A DNA stretch of 64,000 bases from Brienomyrus brachyistius (Eukaryota; Chordata; Actinopteri; Osteoglossiformes; Mormyridae), in contig NC_064541.1 in the NCBI RefSeq assembly GCF_023856365.1, positions 21,616,214 to 21,680,213 of the forward strand. Reading direction: 5' to 3'. Shown piece after piece: positions 47,005 to 58,429 of the stretch. How positions within the stretch are numbered: position 1 is the stretch's first letter; every line of letters starts with the position of its first letter. The notes beneath the pieces were generated by a model. It saw only the letters and a list, made by a program, of their open reading frames with translations. It was not told the DNA's origin and did not search any database. Both the position numbers and the translations under genes were made by a program.

Positions 47005-50000
47005 CCCAAAGGCTTAGGTTCTCATCAAACTCTGGAGAAAGGGTGAGCAGACGACTGCTAGGGGGTACTGGCTTGCCGGCCTTTAAGAATTGGAATTCTT
47101 CCGGGAAACTCTCCTGTTGAGCTCTACTGTATAAGAGGTGCTCCGCCTCTATGTAGGTCTCTGCTGTAAAGGAGCGCTCAGGGGAGGCTGTCTTAATTAA
47201 ATGCTGGGCTGTAGCCTCCACCAGGCCTTGCCATGAATCAAACTGCTCCGGGTTAGGTACAGGTGGATTAGACGTGGCACCAGTAATTCCACAGAAGACG
47301 ACCCGCCGCAGCTCTTCAGTGACCTCAGGTGGGTTTGTGATAGGCGCTACTGGCCACTTATCTGGATGCTGGAGTAGGAAGGGTGGTCCGTTGCTCCATC
47401 TAGTGGATGTAGTCAATTCAGAGAGTCGCTTACCCCTCGTGATGTCATCTGCAGGGTTCAAAGCTGTGTCAACGTACCTCCAGGACTTATCATCTATCTC
47501 CAGGATCTCAGAGATACTAGTCCCTACAAAGACTTTAAACCGACAAGACTCTGATTGCAACCAACTCAGCACTGTTGTTGAGTCTGTCCACAGGGTTTTA
47601 TCCTGGATGTGCAGAGTGAGCTCATTCTCCAGTACTCTGAGGAGCTGTGCTCCCGTGAGTGCAGCACATAGCTCCAGCCTCGGCATGGACTGCTGTTTCT
47701 TTGGTGCAACCCGGGATCTGGCCATAAGGAAAGCTACTTCTACATGGCCACAGTTATCCTCTGATCTCAGGTATGCCACTGATCCATATGCACGCTCTGA
47801 TGCATCACAAAAGATATGAAGACTTCTCTTCACTTCAGGATGATTCAGGCTCTGGGATGTGTAACATCTTGGGATAGAGACCTCAGGTATCTGCTTAAGT
47901 TCTTCCTCCCATTTCCGCCATGCACACAGGAGATCTTCTGGGAGGAGTGGGTCATCCCATTGTCTGGGTTTAGCCCACAGTTGCTGTACTAGCACCTTAG
48001 CCCTAGTGGTAAACGGAACCAGGAAGCCCAGAGGGTCATACTGACTAGCTAATATCCGGTAGATATTCCTCATAGTGGGCTCTGTGTACTTCACTAAGCG
48101 ATGCTTATACCTTAAGGTGTCTGAAGAGCAGTGCCAATGAAGGCCTAATGCTGGTTCAGGGGTGTCAACTTTATCGTATGACAACCAAAGCTCTGTGCTT
48201 TCTGCGCGTGCCTCCTTCGGGAGATGACTAACCGCTGCAGCCACATTGCTTGCCCATTGACGGATGTCAAATCCTCCTGTTGAGAAGAGTATGCGTAGCT
48301 GCTCGACCAGGTCCTTGGCTTCTTCTGGTGAGGATACACTCTGTATGCAGTTATCTACGTAGAAACTCTTCATCACTGCTACACGGACACTGTCACCAGG
48401 CTCACTATGGTCCAGAACATGCTTTTGCAGCGCATAACTAGCACAGCATGGACTGCATGTGGTTCCAAATGGAAGCACTTGCCATTCATAGATGTCAGGA
48501 GCTCGCTCGCTTTCTAGATCTCGCCATGCGAAACGAAGGATTGGCTTATCTTCTGATAGAAGTCGGATCTGGTGAAACATGCTGCGGATGTCACCACTGA
48601 CTGCGACAGCATGCTCTCTAAACCGGAGCAGCACTCCAAGCAATGACGAACTCAACTGAGGACCAGGTAACAGAGCTTTGTTTAAATTCAGGCCCTTGTA
48701 CAGGAATGAGCAGTTAAAAACTACCCTGTACTTTCCATTGTGTTGTACCATGTGGTGCGGTAAGTACCAGCTCTCTTCCTTGCTTCTCACTGCCTCAGGT
48801 GGTAACTTTGCTATGTAGCCTGCTTCCACTAGCTTGGTTATTTCAGCACGATAGACTGCTGCTTGGTTAGGATTCTTAGCAAGACGCCTTTCTGTAGTTC
48901 TCAGGAGTGGTAGAACGGCTTCTGCAGGAGCTTGGAATAAGGGCATACCCTTGCGGCGTAAGAGTGGGGTAGCATATCTGTATGTGCCATCAACCTCAAC
49001 ACGGGTGGTCCTAGATTCCAGGAGATAAACTGCTTCCTGGTCTTCCTTAGAACGGGTTAACAGCTTTTCATTCCGATAAGGTAATGTATCCATTTCCCAT
49101 AACTTCTCCACATTACGAAGCAGCTCAGCTGTGTCTGAACTCAAGCTGGTGAAGAGACATTCTTGCGAATGGGACTCCAAATCTAAGGCTTTAGCTGGGC
49201 CTTGCAGTGTCCATCCTAGCCTCGTCTTGACTGCTGCTGGCCCTCCTCGTGGCCCAAGACGCACTGGCTCTATAGGAGTGACTAAATGGGGATGGTCAGC
49301 TCCAATAAGCAAAAGTGGATTTGCCTTGTGGAAGGGTTGCAGTGGCAAACCTTTCAGGTACCTGTACCTTTCCTGAAGAGTGGTGATGGGGTAGGAATGT
49401 TGAGCTAGGCCAAGTTGTGCTGCAGTAAAGGCGTTATGAATTTGGAAGCGTTTCTGGGGTAGCACAGCGGAAGCAACCTGGAATGAAACTGCCGCCCCAT
49501 GCAGGACTTGGATGTCTTGGCGGATGGTACGTAGGCTTAAGTCCTCTGGATGACCCTTCAACCGTAACTGGTGGGCGGCTGCTGGAAGCAACATCGTGCG
49601 TTCTGATCCATCATCCAGCACAGCGAAGGTATCCAGTTTCTTGTTCCCGTTACTCAGAATAACTCTGATAACCTTTAGTAGGACTTTACTCCCTTCTGGA
49701 GGTCGATTCAGGTAAAGAGTGTCTCCGGCAGAGCTTACAAGGCAGGATCCCTCCCTAGCGGTTCTGTCGTTCACATCATGAAGGATCTGTAGATGTGTCC
49801 TCTGACAGATGCTGCAGGGCTTCTTGAGGGTACACTGAGCTGCCTGGTGAGTTCTGCCACACCGCCAACAGCGTTTATTGCTCTGCAGCCAGTTAAATTT
49901 CTGCTCTTTGGTGAACGTCATGAATGTGGAACACTGGCTGAGGAAATGCTCGGGACTGTCACAGTATGGGCAGTAGGACCTTGAGCTAGGTTTCTTTGGT

Positions 50001-51745
50001 TTGGGTGGCCGAGTGTGCACCAGCTCTGCGGCTTTATCCATGACCTCTTCAGTTCCATGTAAAATGGTGGCTGTTCTTTTCGGCGGTTTATCTTCTCTGC
50101 GTCGATCTCTCCTGTCCCGAGATGATTCGACCACCGTCCCTTTAGTCAGCCCGTCATAACCCTGACAGTGACACTCATATTGCAGCCACTCTGCAAGGTC
50201 GCCTAAAGTGTGTACAGCTCCTAGTGGCTTGTACGCATGCCGGCGAAAATTAGCTCGCATGTCTGGGGGTAACTTAGTCAGCAGGCGAGCTACATTTGAC
50301 CCACACCTCAGCTCAGCTTCACCTTCTGGACCAAGGGTTTTGAGCATATTCACAAGAGCATTGATCTGGAGGGCAAACCTCTCAAATGTACTTGTGTCAC
50401 CACGGCGTACGTCTGGTAGGTCCATCACTGTCGCTATCTTCTTCAGCGCTAATTGGTGTGGCTTGCCGAAGCGCTCATCTAAGGCTGCCATAGTGTCTGA
50501 AAAAGGGGTAGGGGAGTTAATGAATGAATCGGCCTCTAGGCGGGCTTCCTCTAACTTTAGGTGATCCACTAAAATCTGATAGTTGCACAGCTCAGTGCTA
50601 TCAGCAGGCAGGAGGTTCTCTAAAGCTATCTTCAGTCGTGCGAATTCACTTGGGTCATTGTTAGTGAAATCAGGAATAGTTGGTATAGGGCCTCGGTAGG
50701 TCCTTTCCTTCACCATTGCTGGTCGAGCAGGCATGTAACATCTGGTGTTGGCAGCAGGGGGCATCAATCCTTCAAAGATTGGTTGTGAACGCTTGCGTGG
50801 GGGCACGGACAAAGGCTCATGCTGTTGATAGTAATAGGTGGTGCCTTCCGGTGGGTACTGCTCTGCTGAATAATGAGGGACAGACCTGCCATGTCGTTGG
50901 TCTACTGTACCTCTTACAGGAATGTGATGTGGCCCCAGGTGACTGTATCTAGTGGGGTCATTGCACTCTAGGAGGGCACTGTAGGGACTTCGGTTGGTGG
51001 GTTTGGTTTGTACCCACTGGTGCTGCTTGATGGAGGTACTCCGTTGATCAGGAAGGACTCTCTGCCTCACCTCTGTAGTGACTTCTTCCATGTCTGCTCC
51101 AATATACGGATCATGCTCCCAGTTTGGATCTGTTGGGCTGTGGAAGATATGTGGAATGGACTGGGGTGGATAAGGTAAAGGGTGAGGAGTAGGTGGCTGA
51201 CATGGTGAACGTGGAGCTGGAGTAGACGATTCTGAAGAAGGTGTCAGGGTAATTCTCCGTCGGAAGATGGTGCGTGGTAAAGATACTGGTGGCACGGAGT
51301 GAGGATGCTCCGCAGGTGTCGCCATATTTAGTAATAGTGGCTCTGCACGCTGGCGGACTGATGAGTGACAGAGTGTAGCTGAGGGTTCGTCCCTGGACCT
51401 CTGTCTCAGTTCAGCTCTCAACTGCCGTATCTCATCCTGGAGGCTCTGAAGGGTCTCTAGGTATGCACCATCACGGGCGTGTGTCTCCCTGGCTCCTCCA
51501 TAGTATCTGCTCCAATCTTCTATGGGTGTATCTCCACTAACATTACTCATTGCATCACATGCTGGTGAGTAGGATTGAGCTGCTCTATTCTGCCTTCCAC
51601 TCTCCATGCCTACTCTGAGCCCCTCGGCTTCGCCATCCTTGCAATGGGAAACTTCTAGAGGTAGGGAGGATCTATGCGGTAGGCAATTTCCTACCTCATA
51701 ATCATCGAGGTATAATGGCCGATGGGTAGCACGTCGAGGTCGCAT
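47005..51745 (-). CDS. BEL/Pao-type gag-pro-RT-RNase H polyprotein, 3'-truncated
   Basis: One open frame of about 1580 element codons. It formally runs on to a stop at 46853 through antisense sequence of the neighbouring element. Order (genomic): gag DUF1759-like about 50750-50150; zinc-knuckle-like CPYC and CWRC motifs about 49985-49790; protease with LDDGS near 49615; RT with YRVVFNCS, SGDIRSMFHQ near 48585 and YVDN near 48355 (YVDD in many retroelements); RNase H with CDASERA near 47805 and LWTDSTT near 47590. A pre-integrase stretch ends at FDENLSL. Integrase and the 3' LTR are absent. The frame stays open 5' through the primer site, so I take ATG 51745 or a later Met as start. Confidence 0.9.
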
Positions 51746-51763
51746 AATCTGAGTAGCGTCATC

Positions 51764-51802
51764 ATCCTTAGGTCGCTGGTTCGAATCCGGCTCGAAGGAC
51801 CA
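51764..51802 (-). other. Primer-binding region complementary to 39 nt of tRNA-Tyr
   Basis: The plus strand reads as the 3' half of a eukaryotic tRNA-Tyr including CCA. It has anticodon-stem 3' strand TCCTT, variable loop AGGTC, T arm GCTGG-TTCGAAT-CCGGC, acceptor TCGAAGG, discriminator A and CCA. The element's sense strand (minus) therefore begins TGGTCCTTCGAGCC, a primer-binding site just inside the 5' LTR. The usual PBS is about 18 nt; here the match runs from tRNA nucleotide 38 to 76. It is not a tRNA gene, since there is no 5' half. Confidence 0.85.
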
Positions 51803-51805
51803 ACA

Positions 51806-52364
51806 AATGTGGAAAAGGGGGGCCACACTCCCCTGGGAAAACTGTATGAGTTGCTGCAGGAGGGTAGTACTCGCTGCGGGATATCAATTACGATGCAGGG
51901 TAGACAAGATGGAGGGAGGTTGTTATGAGTTTTATTTCCTGTACGTATGAATGGATGTATGTATGGTTCTATAACAGATAAACGGAAAACCAATTACTAC
52001 AATGCTTACAAAAGCCATTACCATAACACACCAACACAATACATAATCGAAGTAAAGGGAATGATTGGATAGGAAATCAACGTAAATACCTTCCTAAGGT
52101 ATAACAAAACACTCGTCAGCGATAATTACAACTTATTCAATAAACTCAATACTTACGTTCATCAGTGACGCATACATAACCCACGGAGTTTATTACTTTC
52201 AGGAACAACTAAGTTAACTAATTATAAGCTACCGCTCGCTGACATGCTACCTATCTCTCCGGCTCTCCCGCGCTCTAGTCCTGCGTGCACCCATAGTCCT
52301 TTGCACGCACCGCCGTTTCTTAAAGACACAAGAGCCTTTCTAACACACCCTAAACATTTCGACA
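51806..52364 (-). mobile_element. Probable 5' LTR of minus-strand BEL/Pao element
   Basis: Lies just outside the primer site. In minus sense it may begin TGTTGTCGAAATG at 52364 and end CA near 51808. It contains a GC-rich promoter-like block (about 52250-52320) and, further on, GTAATAAACTCC, an AATAAA signal near 52191. The outer limit is a guess because no second LTR exists here. Confidence 0.45.
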
Positions 52365-53595
52365 ACAAGAATCAAGGAAAAACGCGGCCAGTTCTTGTTA
52401 AAATTAGCATATGGCATTAACCCAGAAGCGGTGTCACTAATGTTTTAAACTACAAATAATTCTCTTTAACATAAATGTAGTTTTTAAAACACTGTTTAAT
52501 ACAATGTCTGTGAATAAACTAGACAATAAGTTTTAGGGTTGAACTCATGTGTCTCAACATAATGTAGCGTCGACGAGCCAGGGGCTGTCTGGCCTATTTG
52601 TATTTGAATAATGATTGAAAAAGCAGATGTCACAAGCTAGGTCCTGTGTCAGGAGATTGTCCACGGCCATGTCCCGCTGGCTCTGGAAAGTAGGGTCGCA
52701 TAGGAACTAGTGAACAGCATTCAGCATCAAAAACATATTTGAAAACTTTGAACAGAATAAAGCATTCGTTATTTTAATAAACAAGCCTTTTCATTAAATG
52801 TTTTTTCATTAAAACGCGCGCACGCACACACACACACAGTTTGATAACTGATGTCTGCGAATCAGTTGTAATTCAGTTGTGAAGTTTAGTGATGAAAGAC
52901 TAAAGATACTCATTTCACCGTGCATGTGGTAAAACTAGCTTTGAATGTACTGACCATCCTTATTTGTTGGAAAAAACGGTATGCAAAGTACAGTAATAGT
53001 TGTATAAACACCAAATGCAATAAGTGCATATATATATATATATATATAAATTTTTTTAATAACTTACTGCTTTCATAAATCGGCAATAGATGCATTTATT
53101 TTACCCAATTCATCAGCGTAACTGCATTGCAGCAATAAACGCCGCAATGGCTCTTGGGATCAGTTCACAAATCGTTCGTTTGATTCACCGACCGAGTGTC
53201 CTATTCTTTCATCGACCAGGCCCTCGGTTTTTTTGGAGTCAGCCAGGTACTCGGCCGTTCGGGTGTTCTCGGCACCAAACGGAAGTCTACGAAGTGACGA
53301 ATGTAAGTGACGAACATAAGAATAAACCTAAAAGTGATGATAAGCGCAGACGGAACACGAAAAATAAATCTGAAATTGTGGGGGATGCTTTTGGATGTTG
53401 AATAGCCAAAGATCAGTTTTAATAACGTTTTAAAATAATTTCAAAAATCGATTCGTTTGTTGTGTGTGATTAATTTGTCAATTCCAAAAGGACTGCGGTT
53501 AAATATATTTCTGGAAACATATGCTTTTATTTTTATGTTTTTCGTGTTAGTGGACAGATGACCTATTTTGGCATTTGAAAATAAAAAGAGTAAAA
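52365..53595. other. AT-rich spacer, no gene recognised
   Basis: Contains a CA run (about 52819-52840) and a TA run (about 53028-53048). A 103-codon ORF at 53090-53401 has no recognisable feature and is probably chance. Confidence 0.45.
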
Positions 53596-54025
53596 GAGTT
53601 CTCAACATAAATGATGTCTGAGAAAATTGCAAATATATATTTTATGCTCCAGACAATTGTCATGACTTTCAAGGGGGTTGAATACTATTGCGGGTGGCAT
53701 GGTGGTGCAGTGGATCGCACTGTTGCCTCACACCTCTGGGACCCGGGTTCGAGTCTCCGCCTGGGTCACATGTGTGTGGAGTTTGCATGTTCTCTCCATG
53801 TCGTCGTGGGATTTCCTCCGGGTACTCCGGTTTCCCCCCACAGTCCAAAAACATGCTGAGGCTAATTGGACTTGCTAAATTGCCCGTAGGTGTGCATGTA
53901 TGAGTGAATGGTGTGTGAGTGTGCCCTGTGATGGGCTGGCCCCCCATCCTGGGTTGTTCCCTGCCTCGTGCCCATTGTTTCTGGGATAGGCTCTGGTTTG
54001 GAAAATTGATGGATGGATGGAATAT
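53596..54025 (+). repeat. R1 repeat, best-preserved copy, with Tc1-like flank
   Basis: Carries GGGTGGCATGGTGGTGCAG, TTGCCTCACACCTCTGGGAC, CGGGTTCGAGTCTCCGCC, GGGTACTCCGGTTTCCCCCC, TGATGGGCTGGCCCCCCATC and a GATGGATGG end. The GGTTCGAGTC block recalls a tRNA B box, so a SINE-type origin is possible. It is nearly identical to 40318-40779 in reverse, including about 95 bp of flank. Confidence 0.8.
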
Positions 54026-54049
54026 ACAACACAAGAATGTACCTCATTT

Positions 54050-54525
54050 ACAGTGTCCAGATAGGGAACCAATAGCTCCTCCTTTGGCATAAATCAGCTG
54101 CAGAAGACGTGTGTCGAGTTTCAGCATGGACATTCCGGGGAAATTGTTGTGATGCGATGGAACTCTTTTTTGATCTAGTAAATGAATAAAGGAACAACAG
54201 AGAAAACTTTCAATGACAGACATCGATTCCCAGGCTTAAATAGACAAATGAGATGAACAGCTGTTCTTGGTGCAAAAAAATACTTCTCAAATATTCTTAC
54301 CTGAACCTCAGTGAATAATGCAGGCCACCTCTCTTTGAAGACACTGTCAGCCGGACTGAGGGTCACTACCTCCATTCTTTGGCTTGAAAAGGTTGTGGAC
54401 ATTTTTTCTGCGATTATCTTTGCGTTATTCTTCCTTTTCCTTTCATTGACTAACACAAGCCTTACCTTCTCCAGTGTGTCCTGATTGTCTCCAACAGGAG
54501 AAATGTTCAATGTATGTTTGACCAC
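54050..54525 (-). pseudogene. SAMD3-like fish multicopy gene fragment
   Basis: The upstream exon piece (about 54303-54525, minus) encodes TLEKVRLVLVNERKRK, STTFSSQRMEVV and ERWPALFTEVQ, ending at a good GTAAGAAT donor. Downstream near 54175-54060 are EFHRITT and, after a frame change, MLKLDTRLLQLIYAKGGAIG. This pattern is typical of a family often annotated SAMD3-like in fish. The frame break and missing ends indicate a pseudogene. Confidence 0.65.
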
Positions 54526-55231
54526 AATTGACTTGGTGTAAATGGTCTAAGTTTTAAAGAATTACAAATAATCAATCCAGCTTTGCAGATGTAAGAAGAA
54601 ATTTCCAGTTATGTTAACTGGAATATGAAGATTTCAACATTTCAAAACTGGAGATTCTGTACTCAGGAGTAATGTCAGGAGTCAACAAAGAAAAGGAGGG
54701 AAAATGGAAAAAGTTCATAGAGATAGAAGGGAATAATGTAGATTAAATAAATCGATCATCTTATTCTCTATGTGGAAAATGTACCACGGATTCCATAAAA
54801 ACTTTTGCCAGGCAAAGTTTTCTCTGTGCTTCTTTCACCTCTGCAACTTAATTTTCTTCCAATAGCACACCTCCCCCAGAAACAGTACAGAGCACACCTT
54901 GCCCTTCACCATCCCTTCAGACTCTACCCTCTCCAAAGGCAGGTGTGGGGGATTATCACATCACACTCAACAATAAGGTGACTACAGGATGGCCAGCACC
55001 CTCTGCTGGCCAAACAGGAACATAACAAAGGAATATCATGACAGCTTGTGAGTGCTTATCAATTTTAATGAACTTTGCCCCTAACAAAATATACTTTCCT
55101 ATGGTAACCTGCTTGTGGTTAACAAAGGTGGTGGCAGCCTTAATTTATTCTTAATAATAAATACAAGAAAACCTTTCATTATAAACGTTAGCTAATTATT
55201 GAAAAAGCATCGCTGGATACCAAGGAAAAAG
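54526..55231. other. No gene recognised
   Basis: AT-rich DNA with a CCTCCCCCAG-rich stretch near 54865-54960. No supportable ORF. Confidence 0.4.
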
Positions 55232-56077
55232 GATTTTCAGTTCAGTAACTTCATCTTCTACATTTTTATCCAACATGGCAAAATGACCACTGTTTAAATC
55301 TGCATGTCATGATTACTGGGCCATCTATGAAAGAGAAAAAATGTTACCTAAAGAATGGAATATTCTCCACGTCTTATAATGTAAATTTGGATACTGAGGA
55401 CTATATTTAGTCAAATCTGACCAGACTGATTATCTTGCTGACTACTGTACTTATTGTGGAAACTGAAAGACAATGGAGCCTGGTTCATAAGCAGCATGGT
55501 TTTATTGCAATCAAAGAACAAGGCTATTCAGTCAATGAGTTCTTCTTCAAACAATAAACCAACTCTTCTTTATATAATGAAATTAAAATGAGTTATGGAT
55601 GGGACACTAGGCTTGTCCAAATTGCCTTCGGTTACATGTTTGTTCTTGTCATAAGATTTTCAGTTCAGTAACTTCATCTTCTACATTTTTATCCAACATG
55701 GCAAAATGACCACTGTTTAAATCTGCATGTCATGATTACTGGGCCATCTATGAAAGAGAAAAAATGTTACCTAAAGAATGGAATATTCTCCACGTCTTAT
55801 AATGTAAATTTGGATACTGAGGACTATATTTAGTCAAATCTGACCAGACTGATTATCTTGCTGACTACTGTACTTATTGTGGAAACTGAAAGACAATGGA
55901 GCCTGGTTCATAAGCAGCATGGTTTTATTGCAATCAAAGAACAAGGCTATTCAGTCAATGAGTTCTTCTTCAAACAATAAACCAACTCTTCTTTATATAA
56001 TGAAATTAAAATGAGTTATGGATGGGACACTAGGCTTGTCCAAATTGCCTTCGGTTACATGTTTGTTCTTGTCATAA
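55232..56077 (+). repeat. Perfect-looking 423-bp tandem duplication
   Basis: Unit 1 is 55232-55654 and unit 2 is 55655-56077, both beginning GATTTTCAGTTCAG and ending GTTCTTGTCATAA. I see no difference by eye. The unit contains no ORF I can support. Confidence 0.93.
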
Positions 56078-56800
56078 GCTAATCAAACATGTAGGAATGC
56101 AAGATATTATTTTCTGGTTTCCTAGTATAAACAGAATAGCGATACTTTATTCCTCTTATTCCTCAGCCTGGGTGAGAGGCAGCTTGGAGATCACAGGGCA
56201 GGCTTGGCCAGCATGCTGTTTCGCTCAATGGACATGTGACTTGATTTGGTGACCTTCTGTCACAGGCACACAGGCCTTAACCCCCTGAGCCACATACCGC
56301 CCCCCCCCCCAAACCTAACTTGCCCTTTAGCTTTTGTGCAGTGGCCCTAGTTTTAAATGAATTTACCCCGTTGTTGATGTTTGTTGTTTTTATTCACTGT
56401 AGCAGTTTAAAATAACACATTTAATTATGGATGCAAAGAATAACATTCATTTCCAGTGCTGCACAAAACAATATGTACACTTAGATGATATTTCATGTGA
56501 ATGGAAGTCAAAACTCAAAAAAGAGAGATCAGAGGCAAAAATCAACATTTTAGACAATAATAAAGTGGATATGTTATAATATATCCATTGTGAATAAAAT
56601 TGTGAGAATGACCCACACCGTGTTTAAGAACAAATCTATGTACTACTCAGGATAGATATAGATGTACATTAACAGGTGCAGCTACCTCTTATCAAGAAAG
56701 TGCCACTGGAGCAGTTCCAACAGTAAAGGGTAGCTGAGGGACACACTTTAAGCTTCTATAGTGGTTACCATGCACTTGTTAAAGACAAGACCTTGATGCA
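56078..56800. other. Spacer and 3' side of the Ala/Gly-rich gene
   Basis: A poly-C run near 56300 and AT-rich DNA. From about 56680 the sequence is paralogous to 62080-62200 (shared GGACACACTTTAAGCTTCTA) and is probably the 3' UTR of the minus-strand gene to the right. Confidence 0.45.
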
Positions 56801-56820
56801 AAAATGGTGGACTCTGGTCG

Positions 56821-57281
56821 TCACATAACAGAGCATTCCACCTCACTCCCAAGAAAAGAGACTTTAGAACGTGGTCCTAAATTAATCCCAGTTCCCAGTA
56901 CCTTCACCTCTGCTCCGTCTAGTCCTATTTTCACTCCGGTATCGACAGCCAGCCCTATCTTTGCCGTGATTGGACCAGCAGAAGCTGAGGCACTTGCGAT
57001 CTCTGCATTGGCCATTGCTGAAACTCCCGTCAGAGAGGCTGAAGCCCCAGCTGAAGCATTTGGCCCCTTGGCTTCTGCCTCAAACACACTGAAGGCAGCC
57101 TTGGCACGCCCCACTCCAGCAGCTGCATACGCTCCAGCCTTGGGAAGATACAGGCCTGATTTGTCGATGAATCCGGGAGTCTCGTATGTCACTGCCTCAG
57201 CGTAGGTGCTATCAGCGGAAGCTCGCCATTTTCTGTCATATGCATCAATCATACTTGCAGCTCCTCCCTGGGATGATCGTC
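56821..57281 (-). CDS. Terminal exon of Ala/Gly-rich fish protein family, unknown function
   Basis: An open frame of 152 residues after a clear acceptor (CTTTTGCAG) at 57282; the start must lie in an upstream exon I cannot place. It begins GRSSQGGAASMIDAYDRKW. Then come KSGLYLPKAGAYAAAGVGRA, FEAEAKGPNASAGASAS, MANAEIASASASAGP, VDTGVKIGLDG, VLGTGINLGP and a SFLGSEVECSVM C-terminus. The alternating small/hydrophobic pattern recalls an uncharacterised multicopy family I have seen in fish genomes. Function is unknown. Two rearranged fragments lie at 61717-61922 and 62189-62300. Earlier exons may lie upstream, but nothing is convincing. Confidence 0.6.
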
Positions 57282-57589
57282 CTGCAAAAGATGCACACAA
57301 CATTTTCACAAAATTTCTAAATGAAACTTAAGTATTAAAAATATTTTTTATTTTTAAGGATTTTTAATAACCTTTATGGTTTAACATTATTGAGTCTTGT
57401 TTACGTCTTGAAGATTCTAGCTGTAGTGAATGTAGTTTGTATATATTTCTGGAGGGGGTTTGAGTGGTGTGGGCGGAGTTAGTTAGAGTGCAGGGGTGTT
57501 TATCAGTACCAAGAACGCAAAGATTGTATTTGTGTTCTTGGAAAGAGCTTTCTTACTAACTTGATTTCCAAGAATTAACTCGGGACGCC

Positions 57590-58412
57590 ATGAATCATGG
57601 GATTTTTCTCATTGGAAAGGATGCAACTGATGCATCCTCGATGTCTGTGACAGGGCAAGAATGACATCCAGGGATTTTTACCATCCTCCATATTTCTGCT
57701 TGAGTATTGGAACTGTATTTCAGCAATAGAAGATGATGTCAAACAGGTACATTAGAACAGAAGAACAGTCAGGTACAAAATTTGCCAAAGTATGCAAAAG
57801 TTCCGGCTCCCTGATAATTTTCATGCGCTTCCTTTATGAATCACTGCTTGTTTGGATCAGCAATTTCTGCTTATACTTCAACTGGATACTTCAACAAGAC
57901 AACGACCCTAAACACTGCTCAAAATCTACTAAGGCATTCATGCAGAGGAACAAGTACAACGTTCTGGAATGGCCATCTCAGTCCCCAGACCTGAATATTA
58001 TTGAAAATCTGTGGTGTTATTTAAAGTGGACTGTCCATGCTCGGAAACCATCAAACCTGACTGAACTGGAAATGTTTTGTAAGGAAGAATCACCAAAAAT
58101 ACCTTCAACCAGAATCCAGACTCTCACTGGAAGCTATAGGGAGCGTTTAGAGGCTGTTATTTCTGCAAAAGAAGGATCTACTAAATATTAATGTAATTTT
58201 TCTGTTGGGTTGCCCAAATTTATGCACCTGCCTAATTTTGTTTAAATAATTATTGCACATTTCTGTAAATCCTATAAACTCCATTTCACTTTTCAAATAT
58301 CACTGTATTCGTCTGCTATATGATATATTTAACTGAAATTGCAGATCCAAACAACCAGTGATTCATAAAGGAAAAGCATGAAAATTATCAGGAGTGCCCA
58401 AACTTTTGCTTA
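57590..58412 (+). pseudogene. Tc1-type transposase relic
   Basis: The C-terminal half of a Tc1/mariner DDE transposase: LQQDNDPKHCSKSTKAF, WPSQSPDLNIIENLW (catalytic D and E region) and ELEMFCKEE. The N-terminal DNA-binding half is missing or unrecognisable. The right end carries GTGCCCAAACTTTTGC (about 58392-58410), the usual fish Tc1 terminus. Confidence 0.85.
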
Positions 58413-58429
58413 ACACTGCATGTATATTG

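Noticed and set aside
51764..51802. A tRNA-Tyr gene
   Set aside because: Only the 3' half plus an encoded CCA is present, just inside a retroelement LTR. Fish nuclear tRNA genes do not encode CCA, and there is no 5' half or D arm.
53090..53401. 103-codon ORF as a gene
   Set aside because: No family feature, splice context or promoter signal; compatible with chance.
57733..57900. N-terminal half of the 152-codon ORF as transposase
   Set aside because: Only the part from LQQDNDPKH onward resembles Tc1 transposase; the preceding residues do not match the family and probably reflect decay or replacement.
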